Positions 25,010 to 36,124 of a stretch of 64,000 nucleotides of DNA are shown in pieces. Position numbers and translations under genes: made by a program. Positions within the stretch are counted from its first letter, which is position 1, and each line of letters begins with the position of its first letter. The DNA is from Ailurus styani (Eukaryota; Chordata; Mammalia; Carnivora; Ailuridae), in assembly GCA_002007465.1 (NCBI GenBank), contig LNAC01000003.1, forward strand, positions 11,333,142-11,397,141, read 5' to 3'. The notes under the pieces were generated by a model. It ran no database searches, was not told the origin of the DNA, and saw only the letters and a list, made by a program, of their open reading frames with translations.

Positions 25010-25790
25010 TCCTTTTACTCATTGCAGCATATCCAACTGTCAAAAAAAAAAATTACAAGGTATACTAAAAGGCCAAAAGCACAATTCAAAGAGACAGAGC
25101 AAGGATTAGAGCCAGAGATGTCAGGGACACCAGAATTATCCAACTGGGTATTTAAAACAACTATATTAATATGGTGAGGGCTCTAATGGATAAAGTAGAC
25201 AGCCTGCAAGAGCAGATGAGCAATGCAAGTAGAGTAGTGGAAATTCTAAGAAAGAACCAGGAGAAAATACTAGAGATAAAAAAAACTGATAGGAAGGAAG
25301 AATGCCTTTGATGGGCCACACAGTAGACTGGGCATGGCTGAGGAAATAATCTTGACTGTGAGGATATTTGAATAGAAACTCCAAAAGCTAAAAAGCAAAG
25401 ACAACAAAAACTGGAAAAAAAAATCCAAGGGCTGTGGGATGACTACAACAGATATGCACATGCATAGTGGGAGTACCAGGAGAACCAAGAGAGAAAAGAA
25501 CAGAACAAATACTTGAAACAATAAATGAGAATTTTTCCCAAATTAATGTGAGATCCAAACCACAGATCCAAAAAGTTCAGAGAACAACAAACAGGATAAA
25601 TGCCACCTCCCCCAACCCCAACCACCAAAATGTACCATGGCATATTATTTTCAAACTACAGAATATCAAAGTTAGAGAAAAAAAAATCCTGAAAGAAGTC
25701 AGAGAAAATGTTGGGTGAGGGATGTATAGATGCTTTTTGTACTACTTTTATTTCTTTGAAAGTTTAAATTAGTTCAAAATAAAAACCTAA
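25010..25790 (+). mobile_element. HAL1/L1 ORF1-region fragment joined to an L1-type 3' end, sense
   Basis: The A-rich text with 'ctaagaaagaaccaggagaa', 'aataaatgagaatttttccc', 'caaaccacagatccaaaaag' and 'attttcaaactacagaatat' follows the ORF1-like region of HAL1/L1 elements. It then runs into a 3' terminal sequence with 'gttcaaaataaaaacc'. The short frame at 25467-25718 is a decayed ORF1 remnant. No ORF2 sequence lies between, as expected for a HAL1-type half-LINE. Confidence 0.7.
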
Positions 25791-25829
25791 CAAAATTTTT
25801 CTGGATTGTCGTCATCCATTCCTCTAGTC

Positions 25830-26040
25830 CAGTGTTTCTCAAATTTTTTTTCTGTTTTTGTAACTCCCTCAACCACCCAAGAGCCTTTAAGACATTTTTC
25901 CTAATTGTCCTTCCCATAAATACTGAACACCACAGACAGATTGCATATGTTCATTTACTGTATGTACATCTCTGCTTTATATGTAAAAAGGGTAAGTATT
26001 CTTGATCCCCAGCCCCAAAGGCCCCCTTTGAGAATGCTTG
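25830..26040. mobile_element. Complete small hAT (Charlie-type) DNA transposon
   Basis: Imperfect terminal inverted repeats are visible: 'cagtgtttctcaaa' at the left and the reverse complement of 'gagaatgcttg' at the right. An exact 8-bp target duplication 'ctctagtc' lies at 25822-25829 and 26041-26048. At 211 bp it is non-autonomous. The 8-bp duplication is the hAT signature; the family name is not asserted. Confidence 0.8.
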
Positions 26041-26048
26041 CTCTAGTC

Positions 26049-26560
26049 AGTAGTGGCACTTTCCTCTGACCTTCCAAAACTCTTTACCTCTGTTGTTCAG
26101 TTATTGAATGTTGTCTTGTATGTATGTCTTTCCTACCAGATCCATTAGCTTCTTAAATCAGTGTTGCTATATCACTCATCTTATATTCCTTCCCCAATGG
26201 CTGGCATACACGTCACTCAAAAATTGAATTGATATAAAGCAGAGATTAAATTCAGCTGACTTGTGTATTTAATAAATGTGATAGAATTTAAATAGGCAGG
26301 AAATATAAAAGGTCATATTTAAAGCAAAGATAATAGAGTAAGAAATAAAACAAGTTTGTAAATGTTGGTGATTATTATTGGACTAGAAATTTATTTGGGT
26401 TAATAGTGAGACATTGGGCCAAAAGATAGGTATTTGGATTTGTAGTAAATTCATTTACAATGCAATTTATTAAAAAGAGCACACAACTTACAAAATAAAA
26501 TAAAGCTAAAACAAAAAAACCCCACAGTTGCTGCCTGTGACTATGGGCAGAATTTTAATG
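26049..26560. other. Unique AT-rich sequence, no gene seen
   Basis: No gene or recognisable repeat. Confidence 0.55.
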
Positions 26561-26564
26561 TTAC

Positions 26565-27079
26565 TGTTAGGCAGGAAGGTTGGCATGAGAGTTAGAGGAT
26601 GGACCCTTAGACATTCTGATGAGAACCCCAACTAAGGACTGCCCAGGCACCACCCCATTCCAACCATCTAGTGATCAGTCTGTAGTGACATCCCTGCAGA
26701 AGAGTTAGGTTTGTTGTGCGGAAAGCTGCCACTTGTTCTTCACCCATGTCTCTAGAATGGAAATAATGTTCCAGTTTCTTACCCTGTGTAGGCATTGGGA
26801 AGACATCTTGAGAAAGGACATCTGTAGTTGGCTAACTATTACATAATTCTGGCCTGTCACTCAAATGTTGGTACCCTAAAACCCACTCAAAAGAAAAAAA
26901 TCGATATAAGCCCACACCCCGGAGTTTCTGGGGCCATTGTCTCTCTTGACTGGCCCATCCTCTGTTGAGTATACTTTAAAAAAACTTGGCTTTGCTTTTA
27001 TTTTGCTGTCCTGTAATTCTTTAATCTGGCAGAGAAAAGAACCAACCTTCTTTCCTTTCCCATCTCACTCTCCATCACA
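26565..27079 (+). mobile_element. Solo ERV1-type LTR, sense
   Basis: The element begins TG ('tgttaggcaggaaggttgg') and ends CA ('ctccatcaca'). The 4-bp direct repeat TTAC stands immediately outside, at 26561-26564 and 27080-27083, as expected for class I retrovirus integration. Internally it has a TATA-like 'gatataagccc' near 26903 and a 'ccccggagtttctggggcc' segment. A degraded polyadenylation region ('actttaaaaaaacttggc') precedes the 'tgctgtcctgtaattcttt' part typical of R-U5. No internal viral sequence is attached. Confidence 0.85.
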
Positions 27080-27083
27080 TTAC

Positions 27084-28949
27084 TTGGATTAGAGAGACCG
27101 TGTATGGAACCTGGTTAGTAGCGTACACTGGGCTCAGTAGGAAAACAGCAACTGCGATCCCATTCCCTTCTTGTTTCCTTCTCCCAGGTGAAAGTCAACA
27201 CTTTTCCAGATAATTTCAGGTGACAATGGATTTCCTCCTTTTCCTACTATTCAAAATCTAACCCATTACCATACTAAAACTCCAAACTTCACCAATGAAT
27301 TCTTTTCTCAACCAGCTGGGATTTCCCTCAGGCTGGGAAACTTGCTGTAGGATAAAGGTCATGCATTCTCCTCCTTTAGATTTTTCACGGGTGACAGAAA
27401 ACAGACCCTTTGTCTGTCAAAGTTCAGGCAATATACACCATACTCTCCAGAGGTCCCAGGAAGCATTCTTCCTGCTCCTGCCCCACAGGAGAAGGCAGAG
27501 CACACTGACCAGTCTCTCCAGGGAAATCCTCACCACCATTGTCCTTAAGCCGCTGTCACTCTTGCCTCCCACATAGAAGCTGGAGGTAGGTCATGGGGTA
27601 ATGTTGGCAGAAACAAGCATTAAACAAGTCTTGAACAGATGATACAGGAATCACTTTAAAACTGGAAGTGTAATGACATCTAGTATATTTTTTCTGGCCC
27701 TAGAGATATTGGCTAGAAACTGAGATTATAGGAAGTGTATCTGGTTATATTTTAAAGCTTGAGTACTGCATCTGGCACACAGTTATTCTCAGGAGATATC
27801 AATTAGTCTTTTTTTCATTCTCACAATTCTCTCCCTTTTCTTAAAAATCCTTCTCTGAACTAAGTTTTTTTCTCCAATCCATAATTTCAACTCTACAAAT
27901 ATCCTCTCTTATAAATACATCATATTGCATATTTCTGTACATTTTTATCAATTCATTTCCATATCATGAGAAAGAAAAGAGATTGGGTTTTTAAGTAAAC
28001 ATCATTAAGGAATATTATGTGTAAATATGGAGTATAAGGAAAGTTAATTGTATCTTGTGTGGAAATAATTGGGAACAGCAACAACAAAAATATACTACAT
28101 ATTTCCAGAGATTTCTAATTGTCTCTCACTTTCCTCAGCCATAATTAGAATTCAGAACTAGGTCATGTCATTAATTTACGACTGAAAATAAAAGACGTCA
28201 CAGTGGGTAGAAGTACATTCCACCTCGTCAGTGCTCTGCTTCCAGCCACTTAGGGGTGTTGTATGAAAGATCCTCTACCATAGTAACAAGGAATATTGAA
28301 GTTTTCTTTCTTCCTTGAAATATCCCCATAGATTTTAACAATTTTATGGATTTATAGATTCCCATGGATTTAATGATTTTAATATCAAAACTTCTTGAAC
28401 CTGTTTATAGTTCTATAGTCTACCAATTACAGGATAGTTTTACTATTATATAGAGAAATACTTGCCATTTTTTGACTGAAGTCACCGCTTCAAGGTCCAA
28501 GGAGTGCCATCTAAAAATCCTAAATCACCCACCAACGAGAGCCAAGGGTGCCTGAAGGAATTTCGGAAGCTGATAAGCTGGCGTGTCTGAGCAGTGGTCA
28601 GTCAGAGATCAGATCAAGAGAGCATCCACACCCGTGAGCAAAGGAGTAAAGAGTGTGTGAAGTCCAGTTAAATAATGTGGAACTACTGGCAGGCAGCAAA
28701 AATAATTGAAGAGAGCCTCTTCAGAAGGGTGAAAGGAAAGATAATTGGGGATGGGAGAGAAGCAAAGAAGAATTTTGACACAGAGCCAACACACTGTCTT
28801 GGCCTCCACGGTTTTTATATTCCCCTCACTGGGTTGAGATTCAGTCCTGACTGAACCTGGCTTGGAAGTAAACCTGGTAACTACAAACAGCTGCTTGGCT
28901 GCCTGAGTAGCAGACACTTAATCTATGTTTGCTGGGGTAGAGGACGGAC
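27084..28949. other. Unique sequence, no gene seen
   Basis: Frames at 27295-27576 (plus) and 28609-28917 (minus) have no recognisable features. The purine-rich part at 28480-28900 could be an unrecognised old LTR (a 'gttttatattcccc' stretch reads as a TATA-like box on the minus strand), but I cannot place it. Confidence 0.45.
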
Positions 28950-29240
28950 ATATTTCTCCAGCAGAGGCAGTTCCTTGACACTAATATCAGTGAACATGCT
29001 CTCCGTGCCTTTCATGATTTTGTAAACTTTGATCACTGTTGCTTCATCTTTCATGTTTGCAGGCTGAATGAGTCTTTAGTCCTTCCACATGTGGCAGGCC
29101 CTCTTTCCCCTCAGTAATTTCACTTTATAGCTCTCCAGACGTTCTTCAACACAATTATTTCTTGAGGTGGATCAAGGGAATTTTCCAGGTGTGGATTCTC
29201 CATTGTTTTGAACAAGGACAAGGCAGTAATTTCTATCTCA
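28950..29240 (-). mobile_element. Ancient CR1/L3-type LINE fragment
   Basis: The order 'cctttcatgattttgtaaac', 'tttgatcactgttgcttcat', 'ttgcaggctgaatgagtct', 'ttcttgaggtggatcaaggg', 'ttttccaggtgtgg' and 'aacaaggacaaggcagtaat' resembles the antisense 3' region of CR1-superfamily LINEs (L3 in mammals). Divergence is high, as expected for a pre-eutherian insertion. Confidence 0.6.
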
Positions 29241-29324
29241 TTTCTCAGTGCTTTCTTAAGGAAAAAAAAAAAAATCCCAACATGCTCTGGGCTCCAAGTG
29301 TTCTTTGGACCGTTGTATTCATGG

Positions 29325-29470
29325 AATAATAGAGTGCTTTCTCAATATTGGGTCTTGTTAAAATACAAATGCTAATTAAGTAGGTCTGAGGTGCAGTCTG
29401 AAATTCTATCTTTCTAGGAAGTCCCTCAGTGATATTACTGGTGTGTAGACCACACTCTGAGTAGTGGTGG
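29325..29470 (+). mobile_element. MER5-type hAT element
   Basis: The text 'tcttgttaaaatacaaatgc', 'aattaagtaggtctgaggtg' and 'gtagaccacactctgagtag' follows the MER5A/B consensus as remembered. It is a short non-autonomous hAT-Charlie relic. No target duplication is evident. Confidence 0.75.
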
Positions 29471-29718
29471 ATTAGCCCAATAACTATCAGAGTTTTTCTT
29501 TGTGTCAGAAGAAAAGAATGAGAAGAATGTGCATTATTTCCCACATTCAACCTTCCACCCCCCCAAACTGTAACTTTATATTTGTCTAAATTTACACGTA
29601 CTTGTTGATTTCCCTATGAACACAAATACATAGCCTGTCACTGCAATTTATGTGAAAATTCATTACAAAATTTGAAAGTGTTGAATGGTTCCCAAATACA
29701 TTTCAATTTAGTTATATG

Positions 29719-29719
<1 letters not shown>

Positions 29720-29754
<35 letters not shown>

Positions 29755-29755
29755 N
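29720..29755. repeat. Long poly-T run ending in an N
   Basis: About 35 consecutive T bases end in a single N at 29755. Similar runs begin antisense SINEs elsewhere in the window, so a SINE or its tail may be missing in this assembly gap. A minus-strand frame encoding a lysine run here is an artefact. Confidence 0.8.
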
Positions 29756-30010
29756 CAACCTGTCCTCAAGGCCAGGACATACATAGGATAGTGGGCAAAG
29801 AACTGGAATGAAACACAGTAAGAAGTGACACAAGCAAAAACAAGGCTCCTGACACCACAAGTTCATCCAAAAATGACATGGATAGTGATCAAGGAATTTG
29901 ACTATCTCTAGTCCTAACTCCAGCAAAAGTTAGTGTCAGGGGCCAAAAATCTCTGCTACTCCATTATAGGGATAAAGAAATGCAGAATTTGGTTAAGAGT
30001 TAAAAATCCA

Positions 30011-30212
30011 GGGCACCTGGGTGGCTCAGTGGGTTAAAGCCACTGCCTTCGGCTCAGGTCATGATCCCAGGGTCCTGGGATCGAGGCCCACATCGGGCTC
30101 TCTGCTCAGCAGGGAGCCTGCTTCCTCCTCTCACCTCTCTCTCTGCCTGCCTCTCTGCCTNTGTAATCTCTCTCTCTGTGTCAAATGAATAAATAAAATC
30201 TTTAAAAAAAAA
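30011..30212 (+). mobile_element. Young carnivore SINE with internal N, sense
   Basis: Head 'gggcacctgggtggctcagt', 'ggcccacatcgggctctctg', then an N at 30161 inside the pyrimidine-rich part, then 'aataaataaaatcttt' and an A-run. It is flanked by 'gttaaaaatcca' (29999-30010) and a near-copy 'gttaaaaattca' (about 30213-30224). Confidence 0.96.
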
Positions 30213-30224
30213 GTTAAAAATTCA

Positions 30225-32283
30225 GTCTTGGTGTAAAGTGGGGGTGACTGAGGTGTAAGAGTTAATACTACACTAGAAATTCAAAACTGTGAGCTAAGGT
30301 AAATAAACTCAATGTAAGTTTCCTTCTGCCAGGAGCAGGAGAGAGGAACTCACTTAAATCTAGCTCTAGTTGGAAGATAATACCATCTTATGAAAGTCAT
30401 TTTAATAAGCTGCAAACTTCCTTCCTTATATCAGTTTAAGAGATTGCAGAAAAAATCAGGTATGCCCTGTATTTATAGATAATTTTTCAAATTGCCCAAT
30501 GGGGACTGCAGATCCAACATAAATGGGGGAGGCGCCATACTGTCTCATTAAATAAAATCATTTATCTGGATAGTGTATCCTTTCATTAACCAATTCTTTG
30601 CATATCTTTTTGTGGAAAATATTGACACAGTAATTTTTAAAAAAATCTTTTAGAAAATCTAATTTTTCTAAATAGTATTATTTCTATTATTTCTAAATAG
30701 TATTAGTTAGTATATACTAAATAGTATTCACTTATAATTCTTCTCTAAATGATTACTTAATACCTGTTTTTAGGATTTCTTTCACGTAGGGCAAGCTTCA
30801 CTATTTTAACACTCCTGCCCCTCTCCATCTCCTCACCCACCTAATTGAAAGTATTGGAACAAACTGGGCATGAGAAACAGCCCTTTCTCTCTTTTGTGGG
30901 GTCTGCTTGCCTACAGAAGTCTGAGGCTCTTGGTTAAGGGGTCACCCTCAAAGCAAAGGTTCTGCCCCACAAAAAGGCTCATGGTGGTCTAGGGCTGTGA
31001 GAGTGGGAGGTTACGTCTTTCTGATTTTCTGGGATCAATAGCAGGAAGTCTATCATTGTCAGTTTTCCAAGCCACATTCTACAGTTCCAAGTTTAGTAGC
31101 AATAAAAGTAATATTTTGGTTCCCACCTTTATAATCTTTTTGTCTTCTCAGTTGTTTCATACTTGGGCAGAAAAGAGAAGTAATATTGACTTGGCTGACC
31201 TTTGAGCTCAAACCTTATTCATCATCATCATTCCTTCAGAGAACCCCAGAAAGCTAGTTCTAACAGGAAATGGGTTGTTTCCTCTTCACGATTAATATAT
31301 ATGGATTCTAATATCTATTAATAACCATCCCAAACTCAAGACTTTCTGAATTCAGCTTGAAAAACAATTGAATTCAAGCTATAGCTTCCACATTACTGCA
31401 ATGGAGTAATTTGCAACTCAAGTGCTCTGAGTCTATAAAATGCGAATCAAATGTCTGCTTGTCTATCTTAAAGTGTGACTATAAGGTTAAAGTTTAATGC
31501 ATATGAAAATGTGTCGACAAGCATAAAGACCAGCAAAAATGTGTGTCATTATGTAAGAATTCTTTATATGTGTAAATAGGCAAACACACATTGAAAATAT
31601 ATATGACATTGCTTTTGATTGTATTCACATTACTTCTCTTTATAGAAAGCTGGAATTTAAACAGTTTCTTTTTTTGTACATATACCATTAACTCTTATTT
31701 ATTGGGTCATATTCTTATTTAATACCATAAGATACGTTTTCTTCTACAGTTACTTTTTGTTATGTACATTAAAAATGGATCATTTTTATATCTAAGCACT
31801 ATGATTGGCTGAATGTATTTCTTTGTCACATAAAGATGTTTAAAGGTGAATCATGTTTATAGCACTTATGTAGTTTTTTTAATGATGTAAATATCACCTT
31901 GTCTTATTGTTGTACATTTTTAGATTTACTACTTTTAGTTATATGAGGTGTCAAATAACATTTGTTGGCCTTATTTCAGTACAGATACTTTTAAAATGTC
32001 AACTAAACAGATGTTCTACTATAAACGTGAATAAAAATGAGGGCATAGTGAGACTAAATATAGGCTATTATGCTATGTTAATATCAAAATTACTTAAGAT
32101 ACAAGAATGATGAAATTACATGTAATTAATGAAAATAATAAGAAAAACACCCAAGTTTATAATTCTTTAAAACAATGTTTGTACTTTTAGTTCTACTTAA
32201 GGTTAAGAAGTAATTTAACAATTTTTAATAGCAAGATTATGGTAATAAAGTTAGACAGATATGATTTCTAGTGTTATTGTGTT
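30225..32283. other. Unique AT-rich sequence, no gene seen
   Basis: No gene is supported. Short local repeats of 'ctaaatagtatta' type occur around 30665-30730. From 31400 on the sequence is strongly AT-rich. Confidence 0.55.
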
Positions 32284-32382
32284 ATTCTGATCACTTCTGA
32301 TTTTGGAATCTGATACTGATTTATTTTTTCATTCTCATTTTATGGTCTGATTTCTGTTCTGATTATTTCTGATTCTGATTCT
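32284..32382. repeat. Degenerate TTCTGAT-type minisatellite
   Basis: The motif TCTGAT occurs many times within about 100 bases ('ttctgatcacttctgatttt', 'atttctgattctgattctag'), with short spacers. Spacing is irregular, so it looks like decayed short tandem repeats and not a transposon. Confidence 0.7.
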
Positions 32383-32500
32383 AGTAGTGCTAAATCTCAA
32401 TGCCATCTCAAGTTCAATATCTAAGTGGTTTTTATGTAATGATAAGTACATATTACTTAGTCCATCAAAAAGGTGGGAAGGAGAAAGACCCATATGTTAT

Positions 32501-32872
32501 CAGAGAAAAGAAAACATAATTGTATATTCTTTCAGTTTTGCATGTATTGTAGCACCTAAATAACCTAATTAAAAAAAAAACTAGCTTAAAAAGAAAACCA
32601 AATCTGTTTGGTTAAGTTAAGATATTACATAAAATAAGTAAGTTGTTTCTTTAAAACTTTATTTTTTTTTTTTTTAAAGATTTTATTTATTTATTTGACA
32701 CAGAGAGAGAGATTACAAGNCAGAGAAAAGAAAACATAATTGTATATTCTTTCAGTTTTGCACCTAAATAACCTAATTAAAAAAAAACTAACTAGCTTAA
32801 AAAGAAAACCAAATCTGTTTGGTTAAGTTAAGATATTACATAAAATAAGTAAGTTGTTTCTTTAAAACTTTA
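32501..32872. repeat. Duplicated segment either side of an N, with and without a SINE
   Basis: The segment 32501-32662 is repeated at 32721-32872. The left copy has an extra 12 bases ('catgtattgtag') and runs directly into an antisense SINE after 'ctttaaaacttta'. The right copy continues past the same point into 'actgtgtctctgac' with no SINE. This reads as two haplotypes placed in tandem. Confidence 0.85.
32663..32719 (-). mobile_element. Partial carnivore SINE, antisense, cut by an N
   Basis: Only the tail side is present: poly-T, 'aaagattttatttattta' and 'gacacagagagagagattac'. It stops at the N at 32720. The rest of the element is missing from the assembly. Confidence 0.9.
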
Positions 32873-33365
32873 ACTGTGTCTCTGACTGGATTAGAAATTC
32901 TTATAAAGTGTGTTTGCATAGATATGAGTCTTACCCTCTGTGAATCTATGTGAAGATGTGCATATAACATTTTGCCCTTTTCTAAATTGATTACAATAGT
33001 GATTATATAATAATGTCATATAGTTCTAATTTTTTATTTTATTCTAGCTGTTTCTATTTCTTAAAGGCCTATTGTGTATTAGGGATTTGAGTAGGTACCT
33101 TATATGTGTTTTCCAATTTAATATATTTGTTTTTAATTGAAACTAAATTGGCAACATCATTTTATCTTAAAATACATTTTTCCTAATTCAAGACAGGAAA
33201 TGCATGGAAAGAGTTCTTGATTTTGACACTTATATGTAAAGAAAACTCACAAGCATTGAAGCAAACAATTCCGAAACTATTAATAACATGTATTCTTGTG
33301 AATATTCATAATGAGTTAAAAATAGGCCTTATGTGCATGAAGGGACTTTGTTCTAAAGTTAAAAG
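32873..33365. other. Unique AT-rich sequence, no gene seen
   Basis: No gene or repeat recognised. The frame starting at 33217 runs into the following SINE. Confidence 0.55.
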
Positions 33366-33376
33366 AAGTACATATT

Positions 33377-33566
33377 GGGCACCTGGGTGGCTCAGTGGGT
33401 TGAAGCCTCTGTCTTCGGCTCAGGTCATGATCTCAGGGTCCTGGGATCAAGGCCCGCATCTGGCTCCCTGCTCAGCAGGGAGCCTATTTCCTCCTCTCTC
33501 TCTCTGCCTACTTGTGATCTCTCTCTCTCTCTGTCAAATAAATAAATAAAATCTTAAAAAAAAAAA
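33377..33566 (+). mobile_element. Young carnivore SINE, sense
   Basis: Head 'gggcacctgggtggctcagt' through 'ctgcctacttgtgatctct', then (CT)n and 'caaataaataaataaaatct' with an A-run. The flanking 'agtacatat' is partly repeated after the tail as 'agtacatacatat'. Confidence 0.96.
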
Positions 33567-33574
33567 GTAGTACA

Positions 33575-34448
33575 TACATATGGAAAAAAATTTTGTTCTT
33601 TTCTGGAGAATGTCCTGTGCTTTCAGGCTATTTTTTAAAAAACTGTATTGTAGACATTTTATATGTATAAGTCTTTCCTGTTGGTGGTTATTCAAAGAAG
33701 TTGTTAGGTGATTTCTGTCAAATAAATACTAAACCCTTAATCTTCTCTGTAAGTCTAAATCGTTGTAAACTAGATTTCCTTAAAAATAAGGAATACCTGA
33801 TAGTTTATCCTTAATTGTTCTCAGTTCATACACAAATTAAAATTCACTTTAAAAGTATTTCATTTATTAAAACTTGAAGCAACTTCAAACAAAGCAAAAA
33901 AATTTGACTTTATAATTTATAATTCTAAACATTTAAAAAATAAATCCCTAAGTAAAATAAAATATTTCTTTTTTTTTCCTTCCTTGGTCAACAGGGATTT
34001 AAGCAGATATTAAAATAATAAAATAATCAAGTAAGGTGAAAATAATAAAGATTAAGATTGCTATTATTTTAGAATTTATAATCATTGTCATTTAACTCCC
34101 ATAGTTATCCCATAAATTAATTATTATTTTCCTTCCTTTATACATTTGCAATCTGAGCTTCAGAGAAGTTAACTTGACAAAGGTGCTGACCTAAGGGAAT
34201 TTATTGAGGTTAGAGTTAAAAGAATATCTTAATTCTCATTCAAACAGGGGTGAAAATATATCATGTTTGACAAGATGTCTTTACTGACTTCCTACTAACC
34301 TATAAATTTTCTACTTTGTTGTCAGAAAAAAAATCTGCTAGAAAATGTTGTTAACTTTTTTTGACAAATTTCCATTGAAATATTATTTATTGTTCAGAGA
34401 GGTTACCAACCACAAGCACTAAAGTTTTTTAAAGTTTTAAAGCTAGAT
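33575..34448. other. Unique AT-rich sequence with one MIR
   Basis: Nothing coding is seen. A diverged MIR lies at 34080-34205. Confidence 0.5.
34080..34205 (-). mobile_element. MIR SINE, antisense (diverged)
   Basis: 'aactcccatagttatcccat', 'ttattattttccttccttta', 'agcttcagagaagttaactt' and 'gacaaaggtgctgac' follow the antisense MIR core. Divergence is high. Confidence 0.6.
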
Positions 34449-35467
34449 TATTAGTTTTTTTTTATTATTGCTGTAACAGATATTAACACAAAGTTAGTGG
34501 CTTAAAATAAGACATATTTATTCTCTTACGGGTTCTGAAGGTCATATATCTAAAATGGTCCCCACGGGTCCACAGGTGGAGAGGATTTTTGCCCCAGGGT
34601 GAACTATTTCTAGACCCCACCCCCCATCCTTAATTTAGATGATGAGGTTTGGGAATTTTCTGCTGATAAGGCTTTTATGGAAGTCAGAACTTGAATTGAT
34701 GTAATGGATTGAAAAATTGAAAGACCTTGGATGAGGTGAATGTATTTTGCTTGTAAGGTGAACATGAATCTTTCAAAGTCAGAGGGTGGTTACTGCTGAG
34801 ATGACTGAAGGGATCCATGAGTCACACACCTACTATCTTCAAAGCCCCTTTGTGTCACTGAACAATTTACTGTTTGATCTTTCAGAAGCAATAGCAGAAG
34901 GTTACCAACCACAAAATCGGCTTTCTCTCCAGAGCATGCTTCCTGACAGCAACTCCAATGTAGCATTTTTGAGGAATAAGGATAGGCTAAGAATTTTCCC
35001 AGTCGTTAATTCTAGGTCTTTTTTGCCTGGTAGTCATTACCTCAACCTATCTCTATCCACTTGAATTTCACTATAATTAGCAAGAATAAACCAGGCTACA
35101 CCTCCAACACGTTCCTTGGAAATCTCCTCAGCTAAAATTTCCAAGGTCATCACTTATAAGTTCTGTTTTTCTGTATCTATAGAGTACAGTTTTGCAAAGT
35201 TTTCTGTCACTGTATAATAAAGATAACTTTTCCTCCAGTTCTGATAATATGTTCTTCCTCTTTTCCTTATAAGATCTCACAAGCACCAACTTCATCCTCC
35301 ATATTGCTATCAGCAGTCTGTTTATGACATTTTAAGTATTCTTTAAGATAGGCTTTATTGTGCCCCTCACTTCCTTCTCAGTTCTCTCTAGCGGAGTCAT
35401 TAATATCTATATTTCTATAACAGTCTCTTTAAGTCAATTTACATTTTTAAAAATTTAATTTTGAAAT

Positions 35468-35655
35468 GATTTTTTTTAAAGATTTTATTTATTTAAGAGA
35501 GAGAGAGAGCAAGTGGAGGGGAGGGGCAGAGGGAGAGGGAGAATCAGACTCTCGGCTGAGCAGGGAGCCTGACGCCAGGCTCTATCCCAGGACTCTGGGA
35601 ACATGACTTGAGCCAAAAGCAAACATTTAACCAACTGGACCACCCAAATGCCCCC
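35468..35655 (-). mobile_element. Carnivore SINE, antisense, inside the MaLR remnant
   Basis: Poly-T and 'aaagattttatttattta' at one end and 'ggaccacccaaatgccccc' (a mutated SINE head) at the other. The direct repeat 'attttgaaat' flanks it at 35458-35467 and 35656-35665. The mutated head suggests an intermediate age. Confidence 0.94.
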
Positions 35656-35704
35656 ATTTTGAAATACTTTCAAAAATTATTTGTTTTATCAACACATATT
35701 TCTT

Positions 35705-35902
35705 TTCTTTTTTTTTTTTTTTTTTATTCATTTCACAGAGGGAGAGAGATCACAAGGAGGCAGAGAGGCAGGCAGAGAGAGAGAGGGGGAAGCAGGTTCC
35801 GCGCTGAGCAGGGAGCCCGATGCGGGCCTTGATCCCAGGACCCTGAGATCATGACCTGAGCCGAAAGCAGAGGCTTTAACCCACTGAGCCACCCAGGCGC
35901 CT
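35705..35902 (-). mobile_element. Young carnivore SINE, antisense
   Basis: Poly-T run, 'cacaaggaggcagagaggca', and the end 'gagccacccaggcgcct'. An exact 15-bp duplication 'caacacatatttctt' flanks it at 35690-35704 and 35903-35917. Confidence 0.97.
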
Positions 35903-35955
35903 CAACACATATTTCTTGACAGCCTAGTAAGTGCAACGCACTGCTCAAGAAATAT

Positions 35956-36124
35956 GGGATAGGTGGCTCAGCAGGTTAAGTGTTCGACTCTTGATTTTGG
36001 CTCAGAGTCATGATCTCAGGCTTATGGGGTTGATCCCTGTGTTGGCTCCATGCTGGGCATGGAGCCTGCTTAAGATTCTCTCTCTGAACTCTCTCTCTGC
36101 CCCTACCCACCTCAGGAAAAAAAT
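35956..36124 (+). mobile_element. Old carnivore SINE, sense, 5' end degraded
   Basis: 'ataggtggctcagcaggtta', 'gtgttcgactcttgattttg' and 'ggcatggagcctgcttaaga' identify an older subfamily, ending in an A-run. The first bases of the SINE are missing or mutated. It lies about 50 bases from the preceding antisense SINE. Confidence 0.88.

Noticed and set aside
33217..33549. 110-residue plus-strand frame
   Set aside because: Its second half is translated SINE sequence ('GWLSGLKPLSSAQVM' type), which recurs in many frames across the window wherever a SINE lies.
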